DNA from: Verrucomicrobium sp. GAS474
GTDB lineage: Bacteria; Verrucomicrobiota; Verrucomicrobiia; Methylacidiphilales; GAS474
Length of the DNA stretch: 64,000 nt
Assembly: GCF_900105685.1 (NCBI RefSeq)
Contig: NZ_LT629781.1
Coordinates: 1,550,001 to 1,614,000 of the forward strand
Direction: 5' to 3'
The position numbers and the translations under genes are program-made. Under the pieces are notes generated by a model. That model was not told the DNA's origin and did not search any database. It worked only from the letters and a program-made list of their open reading frames with translations. Shown here one piece after another: positions 43,058-50,536 of this stretch. Position 1 is the first letter of the stretch. Every line of letters starts with the position of its first letter.

Positions 43058-44381
43058 AATGGAGAAGGAGGAGCGCGGCGAGGCCGCCGAGGACGGGGGA
43101 GACTTCCCGCACCCGTCCGGCGGCGATCCGCAGCGCGACGTGGAAGACGAGGCCCGCCGAGATCCCCTCGGCGATGCTGAAGGTGAGCGGCATCACGACG
43201 ACGATGAGGCAGGCCGGGAGGGCGAGGGTCCAGTCGTCGAAGTCGATCCGGGCGGAGGAGCGCATCATCCCGAGGCCGACGAGGATCAGGACCGGCGCGG
43301 TGGCCGCGGGCGGGATGGCGAGGAAGAGGGGGGCGGCGAAGAGGGCGAGGAGGAAGCAGGCCGCCGTCGCCAGCGCCGTCACGCCGGTCCGCCCGCCCTG
43401 CTCGATCCCGGCGGCCGACTCGATGTAGGGCGTCACCGTCGAGGTGCCGAGGAGGGCGCAGCCCGCCGCCCCGAGGGCGTCGGCGCGGAGGGCGCGGTCG
43501 ATGGGGAGGGCGGCGCTTCCCTTCAGCCGTTCGCCGAGGCCGAGGAGGGTGCCGAGGCCGTCGAAGAGGTCGACGAAGAAGAGGGCGAAGAGCGCCGGGA
43601 GGCACTTCCCGAGGTGGGTCCAGAAATAACCGAAATCGACCTGCCCGAGCACCGGCAGGATCGAGGGAGGGAAAGCGCCCCAGCCTCCCTCGGGCGTCGC
43701 CGTCAGCGGCCTCCCGTGGCCGCCGGGGACGAGGAGGCCGAGGAGCGTGATGAGGAGGATGACGAAGAGGAAGCCGCCCGGCTTCCGCCGCCCCACGCAC
43801 CACGCGCCGAGCAGGAGGCCGAGGGCGACGAGGCCGACGCCGGGGGCGGAGAGCTTCCCGACCGTGACGAGCGTTACCGGATGGGCGACGACGAGGCCGC
43901 CCTTCTGGAGGCCGATGAAGGCGATGAAGAGGCCGATGCCGCACGCCACGGCGGCGCGGAGGGAGGGCGGGATCGCCGCGATGATCCGGCTGCGGAGCCC
44001 CGTCACCGTGACGAGGAAGAAGAGGAGGCCGCTGTAGAAGACGAGGCCGAGGGCGCCGCGCCACGGCACCCCGCTGCCGAGGCAGAGGGTGAAGGCGAAG
44101 AAGGCGTTGATCCCCATCCCCGGCGCGGCGGCGACGGGGAGGTTCGCCGCGAGGGCCATCACGACGGTGAAGAGGGCCGAGGCGAGGGCCGTCGCCGTCA
44201 GGACCGCCCCCTTGTCCATCCCCGTCGCGCCGAGGATGGCCGGATTGACGGCGAGGATGTAGGCCATCGCCGCGAAGGTCGTCGCCCCCGCGACCAGCTC
44301 GGTCCGCACCGAGGAGCCCCGCTCCCGGATCAGGAAGGGATCGGCACGGTTCTCGAAGGCGGCGAGGAAGGGCATGGGCAA
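43038..44381 (-). CDS. NCS2-family purine permease (AzgA-like)
   Basis: A 447-residue 14-helix transporter. The sequence NRADPFLIRERGSSVRTELV and GATTFAAMAYILAVNPAILG at the start, then AAPGMGINAFFAFTLCLGSG and LFFVDLFDGLGTLLGLGERL, are typical of the AzgA/GhxP branch of NCS2, which imports adenine, guanine or hypoxanthine with protons. Which base cannot be told. It is 13 bases downstream of a hydrolase gene and overlaps the glycopolymer gene by 20 bases. No purine riboswitch is seen upstream. Confidence 0.92.
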   Translation of the reverse strand: MPMPFLAAFENRADPFLIRERGSSVRTELVAGATTFAAMAYILAVNPAILGATGMDKGAVLTATALASALFTVVMALAANLPVAAAPGMGINAFFAFTLCLGSGVPWRGALGLVFYSGLLFFLVTVTGLRSRIIAAIPPSLRAAVACGIGLFIAFIGLQKGGLVVAHPVTLVTVGKLSAPGVGLVALGLLLGAWCVGRRKPGGFLFVILLITLLGLLVPGGHGRPLTATPEGGWGAFPPSILPVLGQVDFGYFWTHLGKCLPALFALFFVDLFDGLGTLLGLGERLKGSAALPIDRALRADALGAAGCALLGTSTVTPYIESAAGIEQGGRTGVTALATAACFLLALFAAPLFLAIPPAATAPVLILVGLGMMRSSARIDFDDWTLALPACLIVVVMPLTFSIAEGISAGLVFHVALRIAAGRVREVSPVLGGLAALLLLHYVWRGQ

Positions 44382-44394
44382 GGTCGCTTGGTTT

Positions 44395-45138
44395 TTACTT
44401 CAGCTCTTTCTTCACCCACTTCACGCTCTCGTCGATCACCTGCTTGCGGTGCTTCCACGTGGTGAAGACGTGGTCGGCTCCGGGGATGACGAGGTGGCGG
44501 ACGCGCGGGTCGTTCTTCGGGCAGTAGGCGGCAAAGCGTTCGCGGAATTCGGGGATGTCCTGGTCGCCCTGGATCTGGAAGCGGGGCAGGGTGAGGGCGA
44601 CGTAGGCCTCGGGGACGTCGATCTTCGGGCGGTCGGTGAAGAAGCGCTTGCCGACGTTGAGGGGGTTCGCGGCGCCGGGGGCGGGGTCCTTCGGCGGGAC
44701 GCTGTTCCACCAGCGGAGGCTCGGGACCGAGGACCAGGTGAGGAGGACGTCGGGCTTCTGCTTCCCCTTCGCCTGGTGGGTGGCGCAGATCGAGGTCGCC
44801 CCGCCGAAGCTCAGCCCGAGGAGGGCGACCCGGTCGTAGCGGCGGCGGCCCCAGGCGAGGACGGCCAGGGCGTCGCGGATCTGGGTGTTCGGCGTCATCT
44901 CGTTGAATTCCCCGTCGCTGTCGCCGGAGCCGAAGAAATCGAACCGCAGCGCGCTGATCCCCGCCTTCTGGAAGGCGCGGGCCGTCTGGACGAAGAGGCG
45001 GTTGTGCTCGGCCTTCGTCCCGGTGAAGCCGTGGCAGAGGATCACCAGTTTCTTCCCCGGCGCGGCGTGGAGGACGGCGGCGAGGTTGGCGGCGGGGGTC
45101 TTCAGCGTGAGAGGGGTGAAGGGAGGGGCGGCTTTCAT
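44395..45138 (-). CDS. Alpha/beta hydrolase
   Basis: A 247-residue serine hydrolase. LVILCHGFTGTKAEHNRLFV forms the oxyanion strand and loop, the nucleophile Ser is in LLGLSFGGAT near 103, an Asp in IQGDQDIPEF and a His in GADHVFTTW complete the triad. There is no signal peptide. It resembles cytoplasmic esterases or acyl-transferases of the BD-FAE/YqkD kind; natural substrate unknown. It starts 54 bases after the amidase gene and precedes the NCS2 gene by 13 bases, forming a likely operon. Confidence 0.88.
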   Translation of the reverse strand: MKAAPPFTPLTLKTPAANLAAVLHAAPGKKLVILCHGFTGTKAEHNRLFVQTARAFQKAGISALRFDFFGSGDSDGEFNEMTPNTQIRDALAVLAWGRRRYDRVALLGLSFGGATSICATHQAKGKQKPDVLLTWSSVPSLRWWNSVPPKDPAPGAANPLNVGKRFFTDRPKIDVPEAYVALTLPRFQIQGDQDIPEFRERFAAYCPKNDPRVRHLVIPGADHVFTTWKHRKQVIDESVKWVKKELK

Positions 45139-45192
45139 GGGCTTTTTGTATGGAGAACGGGAGGAATAGGCGATACCGATTATTGCGGGGGA

Positions 45193-46038
45193 TCAATCGA
45201 AGATCTTGTGGAACGCCGCGAGGGGGAAGAGCTTCCCGGGGCATTCGGTCGGGCGCGGGTTGATCTCCTTGTGGCCCTTGAAGAGGATATCGGGGCCGCC
45301 GCAGCGTTGGCGGAGATAGGTCACCAGCTCGATGGCGGCGGCGATCTGGCGCTTCGTGGGACGCGTCGTGTTGAAGTCGCCGACGAAGCAGACGCCGAGG
45401 GCGATCATGTTCAGCTCGTCGCTGTGGAGGTGGCCGCCCTGGAGCTGCTTCGTCCACCGTCCGCCGACCTCGATCTCCCCGTCGCCGGAGCCGTGGCCGT
45501 TCCCGATCACGAAGTGGTAGGCGAGGCCGTTCTCCATGCCGCGCACGTTCCGGTGGAAGTAGTCGAAGGCCTTCGCGTTGCCGCTGGAGGTGCCGCTGTG
45601 GTGGAAGACGATGTAGCGCCAGCGGCCCTGGCGGACGGGGGCGTCGTCGATGGCGGCCTTGAGCTTGCCGACGATGAAGAGGTACTTCGGCGGGGGATCG
45701 TCCCGGTCCTCCTTGCCGTTGTCTTCGGCGGCGGGCGGCGGGGGTGTCGTCGCCGTCGCGGCTGTTGAAGGCGCGGGGACGGCAGCGCGGGTCGGCGCGG
45801 GGCGGGAGGCGGTTTTCCCGGGGACGGCGAGCTTCTGCCCGACGCGGAGGGAGGCTCCCGGGGGGAGGTGGTTCGCCGCGGCGAGGGCCGCCGGGGTCGT
45901 GCCGTATTCCTTCGCGATGGCGTAGAGGGTCTCCCCCTTCTTCACGCGGTGGACGGCATGGAGATCGGCAGCCTGCGCGGGGGAGGCGAGGAGAACTCCC
46001 CCCCAGATGAGACAAATCAGTAACGCGGCCCGGAACAC
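45193..46038 (-). CDS. LysM-containing N-acetylmuramoyl-L-alanine amidase
   Basis: A 281-residue exported peptidoglycan enzyme. With the chosen GTG start the signal peptide is about 24 residues (VFRAALLICLIWGGVLLAS); an ATG 27 codons upstream also keeps the frame, but it lies in a stretch that resembles a promoter region. A LysM domain (HRVKKGETLYAIAKEYGTTP) follows, then a Pro/Thr linker, and an amidase_2/PGRP domain with zinc ligands in IVFHHSGTSSG, in LNMIALGVCF and in FKGHKEINPRPTECPG. It should cut the lactyl-peptide bond of muropeptides in the periplasm. Confidence 0.88.
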   Translation of the reverse strand: MFRAALLICLIWGGVLLASPAQAADLHAVHRVKKGETLYAIAKEYGTTPAALAAANHLPPGASLRVGQKLAVPGKTASRPAPTRAAVPAPSTAATATTPPPPAAEDNGKEDRDDPPPKYLFIVGKLKAAIDDAPVRQGRWRYIVFHHSGTSSGNAKAFDYFHRNVRGMENGLAYHFVIGNGHGSGDGEIEVGGRWTKQLQGGHLHSDELNMIALGVCFVGDFNTTRPTKRQIAAAIELVTYLRQRCGGPDILFKGHKEINPRPTECPGKLFPLAAFHKIFD

Positions 46039-46121
46039 AGGAAACCCTTTGTGGCATAAACCCCGGGAAACGGCGAGAGTTGCGTTTGGGCGATTTCCCG
46101 GTAGCCTGAATCCCCCCACTC

Positions 46122-46979
46122 ATGACTGCCTCCGCCGCCTCCATCCCCGATCGCCAGGGCGAACGGGACACCCGCAACATCCCGATCGACCGCGTCGGCG
46201 TCAAGGGCCTCCGCTATCCGATCGAGGTGAAGGACCGCGCCCACGCGACCCAGTCGACGGTGGCGACCTTCGCCATGACGGTCGACCTCCCCCACCAGTT
46301 CAAGGGGACCCACATGAGCCGTTTCGTCGAGATCCTCAATGCCCACGGGCGGCTGATCCACGTGGAGAACGTCGAGAAGATGCTCCGCGCCCTCCAGAAG
46401 CGGCTCCACGCGGAGCGGGCCCACATCGAGATGGAGTTCCCCTATTTCATCGGCAAGAAGGCCCCGGCGACCGGGGCCGTCGGGCTGGTCGACTACGTCG
46501 TGAAGTTCGAGACGACGGTCGACGGGCCGAAGCGCGACTTCGTCCTCACCGTCATCGTCCCGGTGACGACGCTCTGCCCCTGCTCCAAGGCGATCAGCGC
46601 CTACGGGGCGCACAACCAGCGCGGCTACGTCTCCCTGGCGGTGCGATTCGAGAAGACGGTCTGGATCGAGGAATTGATCGCGTTGATCGAGGCCTCGGCG
46701 AGCAGCGAGATTTTCTCCCTCCTGAAGCGGCCCGACGAGAAGGCTGTGACCGAGCGGGCCTACGACAATCCGGTCTTCGTCGAGGACCTGGTGCGGAACG
46801 TCGCCCTCCGCGTCAACGCCCATCCGCAGGTGACGTGGTACAAGGTCGAGGCCGAGAATATGGAGAGCATCCACAATCACGCGGCCTACGCACTGATCGA
46901 GAAGCGGAAGGACGCGCCGAAGCGGAAACCGGCGGCGAAGAAGGCGGCCTTGAAAAAGGCCGCCATGAAGAGGAAGTAA
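46122..46979 (+). CDS. folE2: GTP cyclohydrolase FolE2 (type IB)
   Basis: A 285-residue enzyme of folate/queuosine entry, converting GTP to dihydroneopterin triphosphate. The family blocks are IDRVGVKGLRYPIEVKDR, DLPHQFKGTHMSRFVEIL, and the metal and catalytic Cys region LCPCSKAISAYGAHNQRG near 149-167, followed by FVEDLVRNVALRVN. The final 20 residues form a basic tail rich in Lys and Ala (PAAKKAALKKAAMKRK) not typical of the family. FolE2 can use metals other than zinc and often takes over from FolE when zinc is scarce; no FolE is in this window. Confidence 0.95.
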   Translation: MTASAASIPDRQGERDTRNIPIDRVGVKGLRYPIEVKDRAHATQSTVATFAMTVDLPHQFKGTHMSRFVEILNAHGRLIHVENVEKMLRALQKRLHAERAHIEMEFPYFIGKKAPATGAVGLVDYVVKFETTVDGPKRDFVLTVIVPVTTLCPCSKAISAYGAHNQRGYVSLAVRFEKTVWIEELIALIEASASSEIFSLLKRPDEKAVTERAYDNPVFVEDLVRNVALRVNAHPQVTWYKVEAENMESIHNHAAYALIEKRKDAPKRKPAAKKAALKKAAMKRK

Positions 46980-46989
46980 CCCGGACGGG

Positions 46990-47352
46990 TTACTTCACGA
47001 CCGGCGCGTCGCGCCAGAGGCCTTCGAGGTTGTACTTGGGCCGGGTCGTCTTGTGGAAGATGTGGACCATCACGTCGCCGTAGTCGGCGACGATCCATTG
47101 GCTGACGGGGTAGCCGTCGACGGCGAGGGGGCGGACGTCGTGGTCGTCCTTCAGCATCTTCTCGAGGCCGTTGCCGATCGCCTTCAGCTGGGGTTCGGAG
47201 TCGGCGGAGCAGATCACGAAGAAGTCGGCCACGGAGGAGATTTCCCGCAGATCGAGGATGATCGGATCGATGGCTTTCTTCTCCTCCGCGAAGGCGCGGC
47301 AGAGCTTGGCCAGTTTCAGACCTTCAGGATTTTTAACGGGTTTGGCGGGCAT
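46990..47352 (-). CDS. rsfS: Ribosomal silencing factor RsfS
   Basis: A 120-residue protein of the RsfS/DUF143 family: KAIDPIILDLREISSVADFF followed by VICSADSEPQLKAIGNGLEK, and PLAVDGYPVSQWIVADYGDV before MVHIFHKTTRPKYNLEGLW. It binds uL14 and blocks subunit joining in poor conditions. It is convergent with folE2 with a 10-base gap, and lies 48 bases downstream of nadD in the common nadD-rsfS arrangement. Confidence 0.96.
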   Translation of the reverse strand: MPAKPVKNPEGLKLAKLCRAFAEEKKAIDPIILDLREISSVADFFVICSADSEPQLKAIGNGLEKMLKDDHDVRPLAVDGYPVSQWIVADYGDVMVHIFHKTTRPKYNLEGLWRDAPVVK

Positions 47353-47400
47353 AGTCTTGGACTTGGATCTTGGGGGACGTGATGGAGTCGGCCGGCCAGA

Positions 47401-48027
47401 CTATCGGTAGAGCCCCCTTTTGGCAATAGAAGTGGCGACGGCCCGCGGGACGAGGTGATCGACGGGCAAACCGGCCCGGACGCGGCGGCGGATCTCGGTC
47501 GCCGAAATCGTGACGATCCGGGGCGAGGGCAGGGCGGCGACCCGGGCCGGAAGCTTCCGCTGTTTCCCTTTTTTGCCTCCGGCATCGTCCGTCCGTTCCA
47601 GGAGGAGGAAGGTGACGAGGCGGCGGAGCGCGGCGGCTTCCTTCCACGTCCCGAGCTTCGGGAGCTGGTCGGCCCCGATCAGCCAGAAGAGGGCGGCGTC
47701 GGGGAAGGCGTCGCGGAAGGCGCGGACGGTGTCGATGGTGTAGGAAGGGGAAAGGGGCTGGCGCCGGGCCCGGGCGATCTCGAGCTGCGAGATGAGGAAC
47801 CGGGGCTCCCCGAGGGAGGAGAGGGCCCGCTCCAGGAGGGCGAGGCGGTCGGCGTCGGAGGTGAGCGGCGGGCCCGCCTTGTGGGGGGAGCGGGCGCAGG
47901 GAATCCAGACGAGGAGGTCGAGGGAGGCCTGTTCCAGCGCGTCCCGGGCACCGATCAGGTGGCCGTGGTGGACGGGATCGAAGGTGCCGCCGTAGAGGCC
48001 GATGCGGAGAGGGCGGGAAGGGGGCAT
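47401..48027 (-). CDS. nadD: Nicotinate-nucleotide adenylyltransferase
   Basis: A 208-residue enzyme of NAD synthesis. The nucleotidyltransferase motif is IGLYGGTFDPVHHGHLIGAR at 8-27, SPHKAGPPLTSDADRLALLE follows, FWLIGADQLPKLGTW lies in the middle and ISATEIRRRV near the C-terminus forms the second ATP-binding motif. It makes deamido-NAD from nicotinate mononucleotide and ATP. rsfS follows at 48 bases, the usual bacterial order. About 120 bases separate it from the divergent tRNA-Pro gene. Confidence 0.96.
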   Translation of the reverse strand: MPPSRPLRIGLYGGTFDPVHHGHLIGARDALEQASLDLLVWIPCARSPHKAGPPLTSDADRLALLERALSSLGEPRFLISQLEIARARRQPLSPSYTIDTVRAFRDAFPDAALFWLIGADQLPKLGTWKEAAALRRLVTFLLLERTDDAGGKKGKQRKLPARVAALPSPRIVTISATEIRRRVRAGLPVDHLVPRAVATSIAKRGLYR

Positions 48028-48145
48028 GCGGGCGTCTTTCTAAGGGGCTACTTTTAATTAGAGAGAAACACTTGTCGATCCGGGAAAAATCCTTTAGCGT
48101 CACCCCTCCTTATCGGGTTCGCCCGATTCGGGGTACGAAACGTAA

Positions 48146-48219
<74 letters not shown>

Positions 48220-48252
48220 CGTTTCGTTTTTCTTCTTCCGGCGGGGAACCGC

Positions 48253-48585
48253 TCAGGAGCATCGCGTCTTCACGCGCTTCCGGTCCTTTTGCAGCTGCTT
48301 GTCGGCGTCCCAGACTTCGCAGAGGGCGTCGAGGGCCTTCAGCCATGCCTTGGGCAGCTTTTCGGCCAGCCGGTAGTGCATCCACGTTCCCTCGCGCCAG
48401 CCCTCGACGAGCCCGGCCTGGCGGAGGATGCCGAGGTGGCGGGAGATGGCGTATTGGGGGAGCTCCAGCGCCGATTCGATCTCGCAGACGCAGAGGGATT
48501 GCTCCTTCAGGAGGCGGATGATCCGCAGGCGCGAGGGATCTCCCAGGGCCTTGTGCTGGCGGGCGAACGAGGCGAGGTCGGGCAT
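48253..48585 (-). CDS. arsR: ArsR-family arsenic-responsive repressor
   Basis: A 110-residue winged-helix repressor. It has the As(III)-sensing motif LCVCEIESAL with C32 and C34, and the recognition helix follows in ELPQYAISRHLGILRQAGLV with the wing GWREGTWMHYRLA. A further C-terminal Cys (TRCS) is near the end. The start at MPDLAS follows GTGGGGGC; upstream codons in the frame run through the operator and are not likely to be translated. It is divergent from arsC-DUF6428-aquaporin, with one operator between, so it should autoregulate and control both transcripts. Confidence 0.94.
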   Translation of the reverse strand: MPDLASFARQHKALGDPSRLRIIRLLKEQSLCVCEIESALELPQYAISRHLGILRQAGLVEGWREGTWMHYRLAEKLPKAWLKALDALCEVWDADKQLQKDRKRVKTRCS

Positions 48586-48639
48586 GCCCCCACGATTCCC
48601 CTCCTTTCCCTCCAAGTCAATTCCACAGGCGGGAACGGG

Positions 48640-48669
48640 TTGACATATATGCTTAAAATTGCATATATG
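48640..48669 (+). promoter_or_regulatory. arsC promoter overlapping an ArsR-type operator
   Basis: CATATATGC and GCATATATG form a perfect 9-base inverted repeat around TTAAAATT. The -35 box TTGACA overlaps its left arm, and a -10 TATATG 18 bases later lies in the right arm. Bound ArsR would therefore cover the whole promoter. The -10 box ends 11 bases before the arsC ATG, so the message would have a leader of only about 0-6 bases, which suggests leaderless initiation. Confidence 0.85.
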
Positions 48670-48680
48670 CATCTATTCCC

Positions 48681-49112
48681 ATGAAAAAGGTCCTCATCCT
48701 CTGCACGGGCAATTCGTGCCGCAGCCACCTCGCCGAGGGGTTTCTCCGCCATCGCGCGGGGGATCTCTTCGAGGTGCACAGCGCCGGGTCGAAGCCGACC
48801 GGATACGTCCACCCGAAGGCGATCGCGGTGATGCGGGAGATCGGCATCGACCTCTCCCGTCACGCTTCCAAGAACATGGCGGAGTTCCTCGACCGGCGCA
48901 TCGACATCGTGATCACGGTCTGCGGGAACGCCGATCAGGCGTGCCCGGTGTTCCCCGGCCAGGTTGGCCGCCACCACTACGGCTTCGACGATCCGGCCCA
49001 GGCGGAGGGAACCGAGGAGGAAGTCCTCGCCGTCTTCCGCCGCGTCCGCGACGAGATCGGCCGGGTCTTCGAGGCTTACGCCGACGGATGGCGCGATGCC
49101 CTGAAGGATTGA
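48681..49112 (+). CDS. arsC: Arsenate reductase, thioredoxin-coupled LMW-PTP type
   Basis: A 143-residue enzyme. The P-loop is [17 protein letters not shown], with nucleophile C8, C13 and R14. C81 and C88 in [13 protein letters not shown] match the C82/C89 redox pair of the pI258-type ArsC, so electrons come from thioredoxin. Arsenate is reduced to arsenite, which then must leave the cell. It is the first gene of a three-gene operon with DUF6428 and an aquaporin. The start is the first ATG after the overlapping promoter. Confidence 0.95.
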   Translation: MKKVLILCTGNSCRSHLAEGFLRHRAGDLFEVHSAGSKPTGYVHPKAIAVMREIGIDLSRHASKNMAEFLDRRIDIVITVCGNADQACPVFPGQVGRHHYGFDDPAQAEGTEEEVLAVFRRVRDEIGRVFEAYADGWRDALKD

Positions 49113-49137
49113 AAGTCTGAACCGCCCCCCAACCCCT

Positions 49138-49635
49138 ATGCAAACCTCCGCATTCCTCAAGCTCATCGAATCGCATCCGACGAAGTTCCTCCGCTTCCTC
49201 GATCACCGGAAAGTCGTGGTCCACCCTTCCTATCACGTTTCCGAGGTGAAGACGGCGACCTTCGCGACGGTCGATTGCGGGGGCATGGCCCATCATTGGA
49301 AGGAAACCATCTTTCAGCTTTGGCTCTCGGACGATCCCGACTCGGAACGGGCCATGGCGGCGGGGAAGGTGACGGGCATTCTGGAGGAGGTCTCCAGGCT
49401 CATCGCGGTCGACCCCGATACCGAATTGCGGATCGAGTACGGCAACGATGTCTTTCCCCCGGTCGTCTTCCACATCGACAAGGTCGAGGTGAAGGCCGAG
49501 GCGGTCGAGGTCTTCCTCCGTCTCCCGGTCCTGCAATGCAAGCTGGAGGAACGCGGGAAATCGTGCGCCCGTCCCGCAGAAACCGGGGCGGCGGCGGCGG
49601 ACGGGTCTTGTTGCTCCGGCCCCGGTTGCTGCTAA
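49138..49635 (+). CDS. DUF6428-family protein with Cys-rich tail
   Basis: A 165-residue cytoplasmic protein. MQTSAFLKLIESHPTKFLRF, HPSYHVSEVKTATFATVDCG, and WKETIFQLWL are recognised DUF6428 features as I recall them; the family is often found in arsenic loci. The last residues are SCARPAETGAAAADGSCCSG and PGCC, so two CC pairs with a further Cys. Such clusters could bind As(III) or another soft metal. It lies between arsC and the aquaporin with gaps of 25 and 4 bases. The function is unproven; a chaperone passing arsenite to the channel is an inference. Confidence 0.85.
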   Translation: MQTSAFLKLIESHPTKFLRFLDHRKVVVHPSYHVSEVKTATFATVDCGGMAHHWKETIFQLWLSDDPDSERAMAAGKVTGILEEVSRLIAVDPDTELRIEYGNDVFPPVVFHIDKVEVKAEAVEVFLRLPVLQCKLEERGKSCARPAETGAAAADGSCCSGPGCC

Positions 49636-49639
49636 GGCC

Positions 49640-50419
49640 ATGAAGGGGGAGGTCGTTCCAATCGGCATCGTGCCGCGATGGCTGGTCGGGGAGTTTGTCG
49701 GGACGTTTCTCCTGGTCTGGTTCGGGTGCGGCAGTCTCTGCGTCGCGGTGGCGGGCGGGGTGGGGATGGGGCGCTTCGGGGTTCCGCTCGTCTGGGGACT
49801 CGGCGTCGCGGCGGCGATCCGGCTGACGGCGGCGTGGAGCGGGGCCCACCTGAACCCGGCGGTGACGCTCAGCGCGGCGGTCTGGAACGGCTTTCCGTGG
49901 CGGCGGGTGCCGGGCTATTGGGCGGCGCAGCTGGCCGGGGCGATGGCGGCCTCGGCTCTCCTTTACCTGATTTTCGCGGGGAAGCTGGCCGATTTCGAGA
50001 CGGCGCAGGGGATCGTCCGGGGCCTGCCGGGGAGCGAGGCGAGCGCGAGGGTCTTCGGGGAGTACTTTTCGATCGCGGAGGGGGCGGCCTTTGCCGTCGA
50101 GGTCGCCGGGACGGCGGTCCTGCTGCTGGTGATCGGCGGGGTGAGCGAGGGGACGGGCGGTCGACGCCCCCTCTTGGCGGCGGCGCTCATCGGCCTTGCG
50201 GTGGCGGTGCTGATCGCCCTCCTGGGGCCGTTGACGATGGCCTGCTTCAATCCGGCCCGCGATCTGGGGCCGCGGCTGGTCTCGTCTTGGGCGGGATGGG
50301 GCGGGATCCCGTTTCGGGTGAATGGCTGGGGCTGGCTGACGGTCTACCTGATTGCCCCCCTCCTCGGGGCTCTTCTGGGAGGGGGGACCTATAAGGGCCT
50401 TAAGGTCTTTCTAAGGTGA
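49640..50419 (+). CDS. aqpS: Aquaporin/aquaglyceroporin, probable arsenite channel (AqpS-like)
   Basis: A 259-residue MIP-family channel with six helices. The two half-helix motifs are HLNPAVTLS (N72-P73-A74) and CFNPARDLG (N204-P205-A206). In several ars operons, notably Sinorhizobium, an aquaporin replaces ArsB or Acr3 and lets arsenite leave down its gradient after ArsC has made it. The position as third gene of this arsC operon and the lack of any arsB or acr3 supports that role. Pore-lining residues would have to be modelled to tell glycerol or As(III) from water specificity. Confidence 0.9.
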   Translation: MKGEVVPIGIVPRWLVGEFVGTFLLVWFGCGSLCVAVAGGVGMGRFGVPLVWGLGVAAAIRLTAAWSGAHLNPAVTLSAAVWNGFPWRRVPGYWAAQLAGAMAASALLYLIFAGKLADFETAQGIVRGLPGSEASARVFGEYFSIAEGAAFAVEVAGTAVLLLVIGGVSEGTGGRRPLLAAALIGLAVAVLIALLGPLTMACFNPARDLGPRLVSSWAGWGGIPFRVNGWGWLTVYLIAPLLGALLGGGTYKGLKVFLR

Positions 50420-50536
50420 AATAAGCTTAAGTGATATTACTTGTAATACGAATTTGTCTTTATCTCTGGCATTGAAGGCGACAATGTGGCGATGTTTGCC
50501 GATCGTAGAAATCGTTTTTCGGGGAGTCCATTTTTT

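Noticed and set aside
46039-46121. Zur operator before folE2
   Set aside because: I looked for a GTTATA-type palindrome in the short gap and found none; regulation of folE2 is not supported by sequence here.
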